NCBI RefSeq assembly: GCF_016698645.1
Contig: NZ_CP068047.1
Coordinates: 1,461,001 to 1,525,000 of the forward strand
From: Devosia oryziradicis
GTDB taxonomy: Bacteria > Pseudomonadota > Alphaproteobacteria > Rhizobiales > Devosiaceae
Direction: 5' to 3'
DNA length: 64,000 nucleotides
The translations under genes and the position numbers were made by a program. This document shows, one piece after another, positions 1 through 9,011 of this stretch; within the stretch, counting starts at the first letter, position 1, and each line of letters begins with the position of its first letter. Below the pieces are notes generated by a model that worked only from the letters and a program-made list of their open reading frames with translations, ran no database searches and had not been told where the DNA came from.

Positions 1-127
1 GCAGGATATTGTTCTCGCCGCCCTCTTCGTAGTTGAGCACGAACTGCACCGCAACATGGGCGCCGCCAGGCCAGTTGGCATGGGGCGGGTTGGGGCCGTA
101 GCCGTGCATGTCGCGGGGGTAGCGCAT
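1..127 (-). CDS. puuE: Allantoinase PuuE, N-terminal fragment (cut by window edge)
   Basis: The first 42 codons of a leftward gene start at an ATG at 127 and run off the left edge. They read MRYPRDMHGYG, then NPPHANWPGG and VQFVLNYEEGGEN, which is the characteristic N-terminus of the cofactor-independent polysaccharide-deacetylase-type allantoinase PuuE. That family converts allantoin to allantoate. The gene diverges from uraH, and the 150-base gap between them should hold both promoters. Its place beside uraH, xdhAB and puuD fits the ureide step after 5-hydroxyisourate and OHCU. Only about one seventh of the usual length (about 300 residues) is visible, so catalytic residues cannot be checked. 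Confidence 0.85.
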   Translation of the reverse strand, partial: MRYPRDMHGYGPNPPHANWPGGAHVAVQFVLNYEEGGENNIL

Positions 128-277
128 CGGTAAGCTCTTGTCTGGTGATACCGGCAGTATGAATTGGGCAGAGCGCAAGCAGATGCTCAAAAATGGACCA
201 GATGGTAAAAAATGAGCATTGCGCATCGGTCGCGATGCGATAGTCTCGTGCTTCGGGGACGATATACGGAGCAGCAG
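128..277. promoter_or_regulatory. Divergent promoter region between puuE and uraH
   Basis: This 150-base gap separates two divergent starts and must carry promoters for the purine operon and for puuE. I see no clear operator or riboswitch. The uraH Shine-Dalgarno (GGAG, 268-271) lies at its right end. Confidence 0.5.
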
Positions 278-634
278 ATGGCGGGTAGTGGACGCCTTAC
301 GACTCATGTCCTGGATACCATGCACGGCAAGCCGGCGCGGGGCATGCGTCTCGAATTGCTGTTCGTGCATGGTGACCACAATCACCATATCGCCGACAGC
401 TACACCAATGCCGATGGACGGGTGGATCAGCCGCTGCTGGACGAGGACCAGTTCCAGCATGGCGAGTTCGAGATTCACTTCCATGTCGGGCAGTATTTCG
501 AACGGCTGGGCGTCGAACTCGAAGCACCATTCCTCGACGTAGTGCCTATCCGCTTCACGATTTCGGAAGACAAGCACTATCACGTGCCGCTGCTGGTCAG
601 CCCCTTCGCCTATTCCACCTATCGGGGGAGCTAG
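278..634 (+). CDS. uraH: 5-hydroxyisourate hydrolase (transthyretin-like)
   Basis: UraH hydrolyses 5-hydroxyisourate, the product of urate oxidation, to OHCU. The 118-residue protein starts MAGSGRLTTHVLD, has the TTHVLD motif, the RLELL strand and the C-terminal YRGS signature, whose residues line the active site in this family. An upstream in-frame start at 212 would add 22 residues unlike the family. The ATG at 278 has GGAG six bases before it and gives the usual 110-120 residue length, so it is preferred. xdhA begins two bases after the stop. No OHCU decarboxylase domain is fused, so that enzyme must lie elsewhere or the step is spontaneous. Confidence 0.93.
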   Translation: MAGSGRLTTHVLDTMHGKPARGMRLELLFVHGDHNHHIADSYTNADGRVDQPLLDEDQFQHGEFEIHFHVGQYFERLGVELEAPFLDVVPIRFTISEDKHYHVPLLVSPFAYSTYRGS

Positions 635-636
635 CA

Positions 637-2103
637 ATGGTCGAGGTCTCCGGCGCCATCCGCTTCATCCTCAATGACGAGGAAATCAGCCTCAGCGACC
701 TGAAGCCCGATACGACCCTGCTCGATTGGCTGCGGCTGGAGCGGCGCCTTCGCGGCTCCAAGGAAGGCTGCGCCGAGGGCGATTGCGGCGCCTGCACCGT
801 GCTGGTCGGGCGGCTGGCCGGGGACGAAATCATCTATGACTCGGTCACGGCCTGCATCCGGTTCGTGGGGAGTCTCCATGGCACCCATGTGGTGACGATC
901 GAGCATCTGCGCGGCAAGGATGGCGTGCTGCATCCGGTGCAGCAGGCGATGGTCGACTACCATGGCAGCCAGTGCGGTTTCTGCACACCGGGCTTCGTGA
1001 TGAGCCTCTATGGCCTGTGGATGCGCGATCCCGAACCCAGCCAGGCCGCCATCGAGAAGGCGTTGCAGGGTAATCTCTGCCGCTGCACCGGCTATGCACC
1101 GATCATTCGCGCCGGCAAGGCGATTTCGAGCTACGGCCGGCCCGAGGCCGATCCGCTCTGGGCCGAGCGCATCGCGCTCAAGGGCAGGATCAAGGCGATC
1201 AATGATGGCACGCGGGTCGAAATCGGCGAGGGCACCGACCGCATTATCGTGCCGGCGAACCTGGATGATTTTGCCGCGATCTACGAGGCCAATCCTGCCG
1301 CGACCATCGTGAACGGCTCGACCGATGTCGGCTTGTGGGTCACCAAGTTCATGCGGCCCATCGGGCCGGTGATCTTCATCAATCACCTTCAGGAGCTCAA
1401 GCGCATCGCCGAGAACGACAGCGAAGTGCGGTTCTATGCGGGGGTGAGCTATTCGGAGGCGCTGCCTGTCGTTGCGGCCAATTTCCCCGATATGGGCGAA
1501 CTCTGGAACCGCATCGCCGGCGAGCAGATCCGCAACATGGGGACCATAGGCGGCAATATCGCCAACGGTTCGCCGATCGGTGACACGCCGCCGCCGTTCA
1601 TCGCGCTGGGCGCGAAGCTCAGCCTGCGCCGGGGTGAGCACCGCCGCGAGATCAAGCTCGAGGATTACTTCCTCGCCTATGGCAAGCAGGACCGGCAGCC
1701 TGGCGAGTTCGTCGAGAGCGTCACCATCCCGCTCCTGCCCGAAGGCGAGAAATTCGCCGTGTACAAGGTCTCAAAGCGACGCGAGGAAGACATTTCGGCG
1801 TTGTGCGGTGCCTTCCGGATATTCGTCAACGACGGGGGCACGGTCGGCATGGCCCGCATCGCCTTCGGTGGCATGGCAGCCACCCCCAAGCGCGCCAGGG
1901 CGGTCGAGGCGGCGCTGGTGGGCAAGCCGTGGACCCAGGCAACCGTAGACGCGGCAGTTGCTGCCTTTGCCAGTGACTACCAGCCAATCTCCGACATGCG
2001 CGCCAGTGCCGAATACCGGCTGCTGACCGCGCGGAACCTGTTGCAGCGCTTCTTCCTTGAAACCACCGGGCAGGGCCAGCGGCTCCGCCGGGAGGTGGCA
2101 TGA
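637..2103 (+). CDS. xdhA: Xanthine dehydrogenase small subunit (2Fe-2S/FAD)
   Basis: This 488-residue subunit takes electrons from the molybdenum subunit through two 2Fe-2S clusters to FAD and NAD+. The plant-type ferredoxin domain has GCAEGDCGACT (C45, C50, C53). The second cluster domain has QCGFCTPG and NLCRCTGYAP (about 113-154). The FAD-binding domain follows, with NGSTDVG near 228 and GGNIANGSPIGDTPP near 305, ending in the CO-dehydrogenase flavoprotein C-terminal domain. The order Fe-S then FAD is that of the two-subunit bacterial enzyme, not the single-chain eukaryotic one. The stop overlaps the xdhB start as ATGA. Confidence 0.96.
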   Translation: MVEVSGAIRFILNDEEISLSDLKPDTTLLDWLRLERRLRGSKEGCAEGDCGACTVLVGRLAGDEIIYDSVTACIRFVGSLHGTHVVTIEHLRGKDGVLHPVQQAMVDYHGSQCGFCTPGFVMSLYGLWMRDPEPSQAAIEKALQGNLCRCTGYAPIIRAGKAISSYGRPEADPLWAERIALKGRIKAINDGTRVEIGEGTDRIIVPANLDDFAAIYEANPAATIVNGSTDVGLWVTKFMRPIGPVIFINHLQELKRIAENDSEVRFYAGVSYSEALPVVAANFPDMGELWNRIAGEQIRNMGTIGGNIANGSPIGDTPPPFIALGAKLSLRRGEHRREIKLEDYFLAYGKQDRQPGEFVESVTIPLLPEGEKFAVYKVSKRREEDISALCGAFRIFVNDGGTVGMARIAFGGMAATPKRARAVEAALVGKPWTQATVDAAVAAFASDYQPISDMRASAEYRLLTARNLLQRFFLETTGQGQRLRREVA

Positions 2104-4430
2104 ACAAGCACGACGCCCCCATCGCGCTGGCCAGCCTCCATACCGCGACCCGCCACGACAGCGGACCCAAGCATGTTGCCGGTTCGGCCGAATATATCGA
2201 CGACATGGTGGAGCCTGAGGGCACGGTGCATGCCTATCTGGCGCTATCCACCAATGCGCATGCCGAGATCGTCTCGATCGACCTGGCCGCGACGAGGGCA
2301 GCCCCGGGGGTCATCGGCATTCTGACCGCCGACGACATTCCCGGCGAGAACGATGTTTCGCCCAGCCACAAGCACGACGAGCCGATCTTTGCGATCGGCA
2401 AGGTGCATTTCTGGGGGCAGCCGCTGTTCGCCGTGGTTGCCGAGACGCGCGACCAGGCGCGGCGGGCCGCGCATCTGGCCAAGGTCGAATATCGCGACCT
2501 GCCGTATCATACCAATGTACGGGCGGCGCAGGCCGCCGGTGGCAAGCTGGTGACCGAGCCGCTCAAGCTGGAGCGTGGCGACGTCGCTGCCGGCATGGCG
2601 GACGCGCAGCATCGCATCAAGGGCAGCATTGCCATTGGCGGGCAGGACCATTTCTATCTCGAAGGCCATATCGCCATGGCGGTGCCGGGCGAGGACGAAG
2701 ACGTCACGGTCTATTCCTCGACGCAGCATCCCAGCGAAGTGCAACTGATGGTCGCCCAGGTGCTCGGCATCCGCCACCATGCCGTGACCGTCAACGTGCG
2801 GCGGATGGGCGGCGGCTTTGGCGGCAAGGAAACGCAGGGCAACCTGTTCGCGGCCGTGGTGGCCCTGGCGGCCAAGAAGTGGAACCGCACCTGCAAGATC
2901 CGGCCGGACCGCGACGACGACATGACGGCCACCGGCAAGCGGCACGATTTCGTGGTCGATTACGACGTCGGCTATGATGACAGCGGCAAGATCCACGCCG
3001 TCGACGCCGTCTATGGTGCCCGTGCCGGATTTTCGTCCGACCTTAGCGGCCCGGTGACCGACCGCGCCCTGTTCCATGCCGACAACGCCTACTGGTATCC
3101 GGCCGTGCGGGTGCGCAGCGAGCCGCTCTATACCAATACAGTCTCCAACACCGCTTTTCGCGGCTTTGGTGGTCCGCAGGGCATGATGGCGGCCGAGCGC
3201 TGGATCGAAGATATCGCCTATGCCCTGGGCAAGGACCCACTCGACGTCAGGAAGGCCAATTTCTACGGCCTCGACACCAATAATGTGACGCCCTACCACC
3301 AGAAGGTGGAGGACAATGTCATCCACCGCGTGGTGGATGAACTCGAAGCCAGTGCGGACTACCAGGCGCGGCGAGCGGCGGTGCTCGCTTACAACCAGGG
3401 CAGTTCCGTCCTCAAGAAGGGCATTGCCCTCACGCCGGTCAAGTTCGGCATATCGTTCACGGCCACCTGGTACAACCAGGCCGGGGCGCTGGTACATGTC
3501 TACAAGGATGGCTCGATCCATCTCAGCCATGGCGGCACCGAGATGGGGCAGGGCCTCTATATCAAGGTAGCGCAGGTACTGGCCGATGCCTTCGGCGTCG
3601 GGCTCGACACGGTCAAGATCATGGCGACGACGACAGGCAAGGTGCCCAATACCTCCGCCACCGCCGCCTCGTCGGGTTCCGACCTCAACGGCATGGCCGC
3701 CTTCGACGCCGCCCGGCAGATCAAGGAGCGCCTGACCACCCACGCGGCGAGGCTGCATCAGGTCAGCGAAGGCGAGGTCACCTGGGTGCAAGGTGGCATC
3801 CAGGCAGGGACGACCTTTGTGCCCTTCGCCGAACTGGCCGCATCGGCCTATCTCAACCGCGTGCAGCTCTCGGCGGCCGGATTCTACCAAACGCCCAAGA
3901 TTCACTGGGACCGGGCCACGGGCCGGGGCCATCCGTTCTACTACTTCGCCTATGGCGCTTCGGTCAGCGAGGTGACCATCGATACGCTGACCGGCGAATA
4001 CACGGTGGATCGCGTCGACATTCTCCATGACATGGGCAGGTCGCTCAATCCGGCCATCGATATCGGACAGGTCGAAGGCGGTTTCATCCAGGGCATGGGG
4101 TGGCTGACCACCGAAGAACTCGTGTGGGACGACAAGGGCCAGCTGCGCACCAAGGCGCCCTCGACCTACAAGATCCCGTTGGCCTCGGACGTTCCGCCGG
4201 TTTTCAATGTCAAACTGGCCGAGTGGTCCGAAAACAGGGAACCGACGATCGGCCGCTCCAAGGCCGTCGGCGAGCCGCCGCTGATGCTGGCGATGAGCGT
4301 GGTCGAAGCACTGAGCATGGCGGTGGCCTCGGTGGCCGACTACCGCATCGCGCCGCGGCTGGACACCCCGGTGACGCCCGAGCGGGTGCTGATGGGGGTG
4401 GAGCGATTGAAGCGGGAGGCGCGGGGGTGA
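2100..4430 (+). CDS. xdhB: Xanthine dehydrogenase molybdopterin-binding subunit
   Basis: The 776-residue large subunit oxidises hypoxanthine to xanthine and xanthine to urate at the molybdenum cofactor. Visible family motifs include GGQDHFYLEGH (about 180), GGGFGGKET near 238, FRGFGGPQG near 354, the GTEMGQG loop near 479 and the C-terminal KAVGEPPLML, in which the Glu near position 725 is the expected catalytic base. The length is normal for XdhB. It overlaps xdhA by four bases. It is followed by a nested palindromic repeat and then by xdhC, which matures this subunit. Confidence 0.96.
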   Translation: MNKHDAPIALASLHTATRHDSGPKHVAGSAEYIDDMVEPEGTVHAYLALSTNAHAEIVSIDLAATRAAPGVIGILTADDIPGENDVSPSHKHDEPIFAIGKVHFWGQPLFAVVAETRDQARRAAHLAKVEYRDLPYHTNVRAAQAAGGKLVTEPLKLERGDVAAGMADAQHRIKGSIAIGGQDHFYLEGHIAMAVPGEDEDVTVYSSTQHPSEVQLMVAQVLGIRHHAVTVNVRRMGGGFGGKETQGNLFAAVVALAAKKWNRTCKIRPDRDDDMTATGKRHDFVVDYDVGYDDSGKIHAVDAVYGARAGFSSDLSGPVTDRALFHADNAYWYPAVRVRSEPLYTNTVSNTAFRGFGGPQGMMAAERWIEDIAYALGKDPLDVRKANFYGLDTNNVTPYHQKVEDNVIHRVVDELEASADYQARRAAVLAYNQGSSVLKKGIALTPVKFGISFTATWYNQAGALVHVYKDGSIHLSHGGTEMGQGLYIKVAQVLADAFGVGLDTVKIMATTTGKVPNTSATAASSGSDLNGMAAFDAARQIKERLTTHAARLHQVSEGEVTWVQGGIQAGTTFVPFAELAASAYLNRVQLSAAGFYQTPKIHWDRATGRGHPFYYFAYGASVSEVTIDTLTGEYTVDRVDILHDMGRSLNPAIDIGQVEGGFIQGMGWLTTEELVWDDKGQLRTKAPSTYKIPLASDVPPVFNVKLAEWSENREPTIGRSKAVGEPPLMLAMSVVEALSMAVASVADYRIAPRLDTPVTPERVLMGVERLKREARG

Positions 4431-4451
4431 GCGATCGCACAGGCATCGCAG

Positions 4452-4565
4452 TACCCCCTCCTAACCTCCCCCTGATAGGGGGAGGGACCGTTCCGCGTAT
4501 GAACTGCTGTTCCAGCAAACTCGATCCGCTCCTCCCCCTATCAGGGGGAGGTTGGGAGGGGGTAC
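4452..4565. repeat. Nested palindromic intergenic repeat, type A copy 1
   Basis: Two arms (about 4452-4484 and 4531-4565) are inverted copies with one mismatch. Each arm contains its own hairpin built from CCTCCCCC and GGGGGAGG. The right arm runs to within a few bases of xdhC and supplies its only purine-rich Shine-Dalgarno-like stretch. A second copy of the type lies at 46101-46227. Confidence 0.85.
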
Positions 4566-4572
4566 CCTCTTC

Positions 4573-5433
4573 ATGAAAAGAGCTTCCGACCTCACCACGT
4601 TCCTCGCCGCCAACCCAGACGCCATCGTCTGCACGCTGACCTCCGTGCGCGGCTCCAGTCCACGCGAACAGGGCACGTTCATGCTGGTTGGGCCGCAGGC
4701 GATCTTCGGCACGATCGGCGGCGGGGCGCTCGAATATATGGTGATTGAGCATGCGCGGCGGCTATTGGCCAACGGCCAAGCCACCGAGGCTATGGACGTG
4801 CCGCTCGGCCCAGAGATCGGCCAATGCTGTGGCGGCCGGGTCGAGGTGAAGCTCGCCTATGCCGATGCGGCGATGCGCGAACATCTGGCAGCCGTCGTGG
4901 CCGAGGAGGATGCCGCGCTGCCGCATGTCTATGTCTTTGGCGCCGGCCATGTGGGTCGGGCGCTGGCGCAGATATTGTCGCTGCTGCCGGTGCAGCTGGA
5001 AGTCATCGATACGCGCCGCGAAGAGCTGGCCGAACTCCCCCACGGCATCAAATCGCGGGTTGTCGCCATGCCCGAGGCCGTGGTGCGGTCGGCGCCCGAG
5101 GGCAGTTCCTACGTCATCCTCACGCATGACCACGCGCTCGATTTCATGATTGCACGGGAAGCGCTGGCGCGGCGCGATGCGCCCTATGTCGGCATGGTCG
5201 GCAGCCGGACCAAGCGGGCGAGATTTGCGAGCTGGTTCAAGGCCGAGGGCGGTGACGGGGCGGCGCTGGACAGGCTGGTGCTGCCTATCGGACAGCAAGG
5301 CCTTGGGGATAAGCGTCCCGAAGTCATAGCGGCACTGGCGGCAGCTGAAATTATGGTCCACATTGGGCAACGGGAAGCTGAAGTTGCGCAGGCACGCGCC
5401 CCCAAGCCATTGGGGGTGGTGATTGGACGCTAG
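4573..5433 (+). CDS. xdhC: Xanthine dehydrogenase accessory protein XdhC
   Basis: XdhC binds the molybdenum cofactor, helps its sulfuration and delivers it to XdhB. The 286-residue product has an N-terminal XdhC/CoxI domain with TSVRGSSPREQG and the GQCCGG motif whose Cys is linked to cofactor binding. A Rossmann-like C-terminal domain has VFGAGHVGRALA and GMVGSRTKRARF. The ATG at 4573 gives MKRASDL; a TTG at 4552 lies inside the palindromic repeat and would add seven residues. The gene is followed one base after its stop by the ABC ATPase, so purine oxidation and import are probably co-transcribed. Confidence 0.93.
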   Translation: MKRASDLTTFLAANPDAIVCTLTSVRGSSPREQGTFMLVGPQAIFGTIGGGALEYMVIEHARRLLANGQATEAMDVPLGPEIGQCCGGRVEVKLAYADAAMREHLAAVVAEEDAALPHVYVFGAGHVGRALAQILSLLPVQLEVIDTRREELAELPHGIKSRVVAMPEAVVRSAPEGSSYVILTHDHALDFMIAREALARRDAPYVGMVGSRTKRARFASWFKAEGGDGAALDRLVLPIGQQGLGDKRPEVIAALAAAEIMVHIGQREAEVAQARAPKPLGVVIGR

Positions 5434-5434
5434 T

Positions 5435-6967
5435 ATGCCGTATCGGCTGGAATTGACCGGTATCACCAAACGCTTTCCCGGCGTGCTCGCCAACGACAAT
5501 GTCACCTTTGCCGTCAAGCCAGGCGAAATCCATGCCTTGCTCGGCGAAAACGGAGCGGGCAAGTCCACCCTGGTCAAGATGATCTACGGGATCATGCAGC
5601 CCGATGCCGGCGAGATCCGCTGGGATGGCGCGCCCGTTGTGGTTCCCAATCCCAACGCGGCCCGCAAATTGGGCATCGGCATGGTGTTCCAGCACTTCTC
5701 GCTGTTCGAAGCGCTGACGGTGCTCGAAAACATCGCGCTGGGCATGGACAGCAAAATTCCGTCGCGGGAGCTCGAGACGCGGATCCGGGCGGTGATGACG
5801 CAGTATGGCCTGGCGCTCGATCCGCATCGTACGGTCGCAACGCTGTCGGTGGGCGAGCGCCAGCGCATCGAGATCGTGCGCGCGCTGCTGCTCGAGCCCA
5901 AGCTGCTGATCATGGACGAGCCGACCTCGGTGCTGACACCGCAGGAGGTCGAGCAGCTGTTCGACGTGCTGCGCAAGCTGGCAAGCGAGGGCTGCTCGAT
6001 CCTCTATATCTCGCACAAGCTGCACGAGATCAAAGCGCTGTGCGACACGGCCACGATCCTGCGCGGCGGCAAGCTGGTCGATACCTGCGACCCCAGGCAG
6101 GAAACCAGTCGCTCGATGGCCGAGAAGATGATCGGCACCGGGCTCAAGGATATCGTGCGCGCCGAAGGGCGCAGCATGGGCCAGCCCAAGCTGGTGGTGT
6201 CGCGCCTGTCGACAGCCAGGACCGGGCATTTCGACGTCCCGGTCGATGCCGTCAGCTTCACTGTACGGGCAGGGGAAATCCTGGGGATCGCCGGGGTGGC
6301 CGGCAATGGCCAGAACGCCCTGCTCGACGCGCTGAGCGGGGAGATTCGCAGCCAGGACAAGGATGCCATCACCCTCGATGGCGTATCGCTGGGCCTGCTC
6401 GACACCACGGGCCGGCGCAAGCGCGGGCTATGCGCGGTTCCCGAGGAGCGAAACGGCCATGCCGCGGTGGGCGAGTTCACCCTGAGCGACAATTCGGTGC
6501 TCACGGCGCGTGACCGCCTGGGCATGGTGGTGATGGGGCTGATCAATTCGGGCGCCGCCAAGACCTATACGGGTAAAGTCATCGCCGACTTCGCCGTCAA
6601 GGCGCTGGGCCCGGCCTCGACAGCCGGCTCGCTGTCGGGCGGCAATCTGCAGAAATACATCATGGGCCGCGAAATCCTCCAGAAGCCCAGCGTACTGGTG
6701 GTAAGCCAACCCACCTGGGGCGTCGATGCCGGTGCCGCCGCGGCAATTCACCAGGCGCTGGCGGACCTTGCCGCGGCCGGCTCGGCCATCGTGGTGATCA
6801 GCCAGGACCTCGATGAACTGAGAGCACTGTCCGACACGCTGGCGGTCATCAATATGGGGCGGCTGTCGCCCGCGCGACCGACCGGCGAGATGAGTGTCGA
6901 GGAGATCGGCCTGTTGATGGGTGGCGTACACGGAACGACGGAGGTGCAGGATGCAATTCCGGCTTGA
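5435..6967 (+). CDS. Purine/nucleoside ABC transporter ATPase (two ABC domains)
   Basis: This is a 510-residue RbsA-like ATPase with two ABC domains in tandem. The first has GENGAGKST, LSVGERQRIEI and LLIMDEPTSVL. The second has the degenerate Walker A GVAGNGQNAL and LSGGNLQKYIMGRE. Its Walker B region reads VLVVSQPTWGVD, with S-Q where an acidic pair is expected. A degenerate second site is normal in carbohydrate/nucleoside-type (CUT2, BMP-linked) importers. The ATG at 5435 is preferred over a TTG at 5423. The stop overlaps the permease start. Flanking xdh, puuD and guaD make purine bases or nucleosides the likely cargo; the substrate is inference. Confidence 0.9.
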   Translation: MPYRLELTGITKRFPGVLANDNVTFAVKPGEIHALLGENGAGKSTLVKMIYGIMQPDAGEIRWDGAPVVVPNPNAARKLGIGMVFQHFSLFEALTVLENIALGMDSKIPSRELETRIRAVMTQYGLALDPHRTVATLSVGERQRIEIVRALLLEPKLLIMDEPTSVLTPQEVEQLFDVLRKLASEGCSILYISHKLHEIKALCDTATILRGGKLVDTCDPRQETSRSMAEKMIGTGLKDIVRAEGRSMGQPKLVVSRLSTARTGHFDVPVDAVSFTVRAGEILGIAGVAGNGQNALLDALSGEIRSQDKDAITLDGVSLGLLDTTGRRKRGLCAVPEERNGHAAVGEFTLSDNSVLTARDRLGMVVMGLINSGAAKTYTGKVIADFAVKALGPASTAGSLSGGNLQKYIMGREILQKPSVLVVSQPTWGVDAGAAAAIHQALADLAAAGSAIVVISQDLDELRALSDTLAVINMGRLSPARPTGEMSVEEIGLLMGGVHGTTEVQDAIPA

Positions 6968-8033
6968 GAAGCGCCCCGAGCCCTCCCAGCTCATGGTCTA
7001 TGCGACCCCCGTGGCGGCTGTCGTACTGACGATGGTGCTGGGCGCCATCATCTTCTCGCTGATCGGCTATGACGGCGTCGGCGCCGTGCGCGAAATATTC
7101 CTGACGCCCCTCACCAATGCCTACAAGTGGCAGGACCTGGGCGTGAAGGCCGCCCCGCTGATCATCATCGGTACGGGGCTCTCGATCGCCTATCGCGCCA
7201 ATGTATGGAACATCGGCGCCGAAGGTCAGTATGTGGTAGGCGGCCTGGCTGCAACCTGGGTGGCCCTGAGCACCTATAGTCTCACCGGCTGGTGGATCCT
7301 GCCGGCCATGGTGCTCGCCGGCATGGCCGGTGCGGCGGCCTATGCCGCCATCCCGGCCTTGCTCCGGACGCGGCTCGGCGTGAATGAGATCCTGACGTCG
7401 CTGATGCTGACCTACGCGTCGGTGCAGCTGGTCTATTTCCTGATCCGCGCCCCGTGGAAGGATCCGATGGGCATGGGCTTTCCGCAAACGCGGCTGTTTG
7501 CCGACGCCGCCCGGCTGCCCACGATCATCCCGGGGACCATTGTCCATCTGGGTGTGCCGATCGCCATCGTGGTGGCGCTGGTCGCCTGGTTCGTCATGAC
7601 CCGCTCGGTGTTCGGCTATCAGATGCGGGTGGTGGGCACGGCGCCGCATGCCGCCCGCTATGGCGGCTTCTCCGAAAATCGTACGATCTGGCTGGCCATG
7701 CTGGTTTCCGGTGCCCTGGCCGGGCTTGCAGGTGCCCTTGAGGTGGCGGGGCCGTTCCAGCGCATGGTGCCGGGCTTCCCGACCAATTATGGCTTTACCG
7801 CCATCATCGTGGCGTTTCTCGGTCGGCTCAATCCGCTGGGCGTGATCTTTGCCGGCATCGTGCTGGCCATCACCTTTGTCGGGGGTGAGGTGGCCCAGAC
7901 CACGATCGGCCTGCCTAATGCCGCAACGGGCATCTTCCAGGCCATGGTACTGTTCTTCCTCCTGGCGGGTGACCTCCTGGTCCGCTATCGCCTGCGTCGC
8001 GTCAGCAAGGCGCCAGCGCGAGGAGTTGCCTGA
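6951..8033 (+). CDS. ABC permease 1 of the BMP-type purine importer
   Basis: This 360-residue integral membrane protein belongs to the BPD_transp_2 family (YufP/NupP-like). Hydrophobic segments run from about residue 17 to the C-terminus. The family stretch NVWNIGAEGQY is near 85, and GVNEILTSLMLTYA near 143. The start at 6951 (MQFRLEKR, with AGG just upstream) overlaps the ATPase by 17 bases, and the stop shares TGATG with the second permease, indicating translational coupling. It forms a heterodimeric channel with the next gene product. Confidence 0.9.
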   Translation: MQFRLEKRPEPSQLMVYATPVAAVVLTMVLGAIIFSLIGYDGVGAVREIFLTPLTNAYKWQDLGVKAAPLIIIGTGLSIAYRANVWNIGAEGQYVVGGLAATWVALSTYSLTGWWILPAMVLAGMAGAAAYAAIPALLRTRLGVNEILTSLMLTYASVQLVYFLIRAPWKDPMGMGFPQTRLFADAARLPTIIPGTIVHLGVPIAIVVALVAWFVMTRSVFGYQMRVVGTAPHAARYGGFSENRTIWLAMLVSGALAGLAGALEVAGPFQRMVPGFPTNYGFTAIIVAFLGRLNPLGVIFAGIVLAITFVGGEVAQTTIGLPNAATGIFQAMVLFFLLAGDLLVRYRLRRVSKAPARGVA

Positions 8034-8956
8034 TGGACCTGGTGCTCGCCATTTTCGTGACGCTGGTCGGTGCGGCCACGCCCATCCTGATCGCTGCCCT
8101 CGGTGAACTAGTGGTGGAAAAGAGCGGCGTCCTCAACCTGGGCGTCGAGGGCATGATGCTGGTCGGCGCCATTGCCGGATTCGCCGGGCAGTTCTACACC
8201 GGCAATCCTTATTTTGCGCTGCTTTGCGGGGCTTTCGCAGGGCTGGCCGTATCGCAGATCTTTGCTTTCCTGACGCTGAGCCTGTCAGCCAACCAGACGG
8301 CAACCGGGCTGGCGCTGACCATTTTTGGTACTGGCCTTTCGGCCCTCGCGGGCGCGCCGTTCTCGGCCCGGCCGGTATCGCTGATGGGGCCGTTGTTTCC
8401 GGCCGAACTGGCTAGCCATCCGCTGCTGCGGGTGGTGTTCGGCTATGCCGCACCGGTCTACTTCTCGGTGATCATGGTCTTTGCCATCTGGTATTTCCTG
8501 CAACGGACCCGCGCGGGCCTGATCCTGCGGGCCGTCGGCGAAAACGATCATTCGGCTCATTCGATCGGTTATCCGGTCAATGCCGTGCGCTATGCCGCGG
8601 TCGCCTTTGGCGGAGCCATGGCAGGTGTTGCCGGAGCCTGTTTCCCGCTGCTGCTGACGCCGCAATGGGCCGAGCGCATGACCGCCGGTCGTGGCTGGAT
8701 CGCGGTGGCGCTGGTCGTGTTCGCGTCATGGCGGCCATTCCGACTGCTGGCGGGCGCCTATTTCTTCGGCCTGGTCATGACCATGGAACTCTACGCCAAG
8801 GCCGGCAGCGGACCGCTGTCATCCATTCCGTCCGAGCTGTGGGCCGCCTTGCCCTATCTGGCGACCATCGTCGTGCTGGTACTGATCTCGATCCGGCGCG
8901 ACGCATTCACCAACGCACCGGCCTGCCTCGGCAAGCCGTTCTTGCCAACCAGTTGA
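8033..8956 (+). CDS. ABC permease 2 of the BMP-type purine importer
   Basis: This 307-residue permease is paralogous to its upstream neighbour and of the YufQ/NupQ type. It has LGELVVEKSGVLNLGVEGMM near residue 21, the family counterpart of the NIGAEGQ stretch in permease 1, followed by roughly eight to ten hydrophobic segments. It begins within the stop of permease 1. A 55-base gap with its own Shine-Dalgarno precedes the binding protein. Function as the second half of a purine or nucleoside channel is inferred from family and neighbours. Confidence 0.9.
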   Translation: MDLVLAIFVTLVGAATPILIAALGELVVEKSGVLNLGVEGMMLVGAIAGFAGQFYTGNPYFALLCGAFAGLAVSQIFAFLTLSLSANQTATGLALTIFGTGLSALAGAPFSARPVSLMGPLFPAELASHPLLRVVFGYAAPVYFSVIMVFAIWYFLQRTRAGLILRAVGENDHSAHSIGYPVNAVRYAAVAFGGAMAGVAGACFPLLLTPQWAERMTAGRGWIAVALVVFASWRPFRLLAGAYFFGLVMTMELYAKAGSGPLSSIPSELWAALPYLATIVVLVLISIRRDAFTNAPACLGKPFLPTS

Positions 8957-9011
8957 GGCGGCGCCAATGACCGCCTCGATCCACAACCAAAATCACGTCC
9001 AGGAGAAACAC

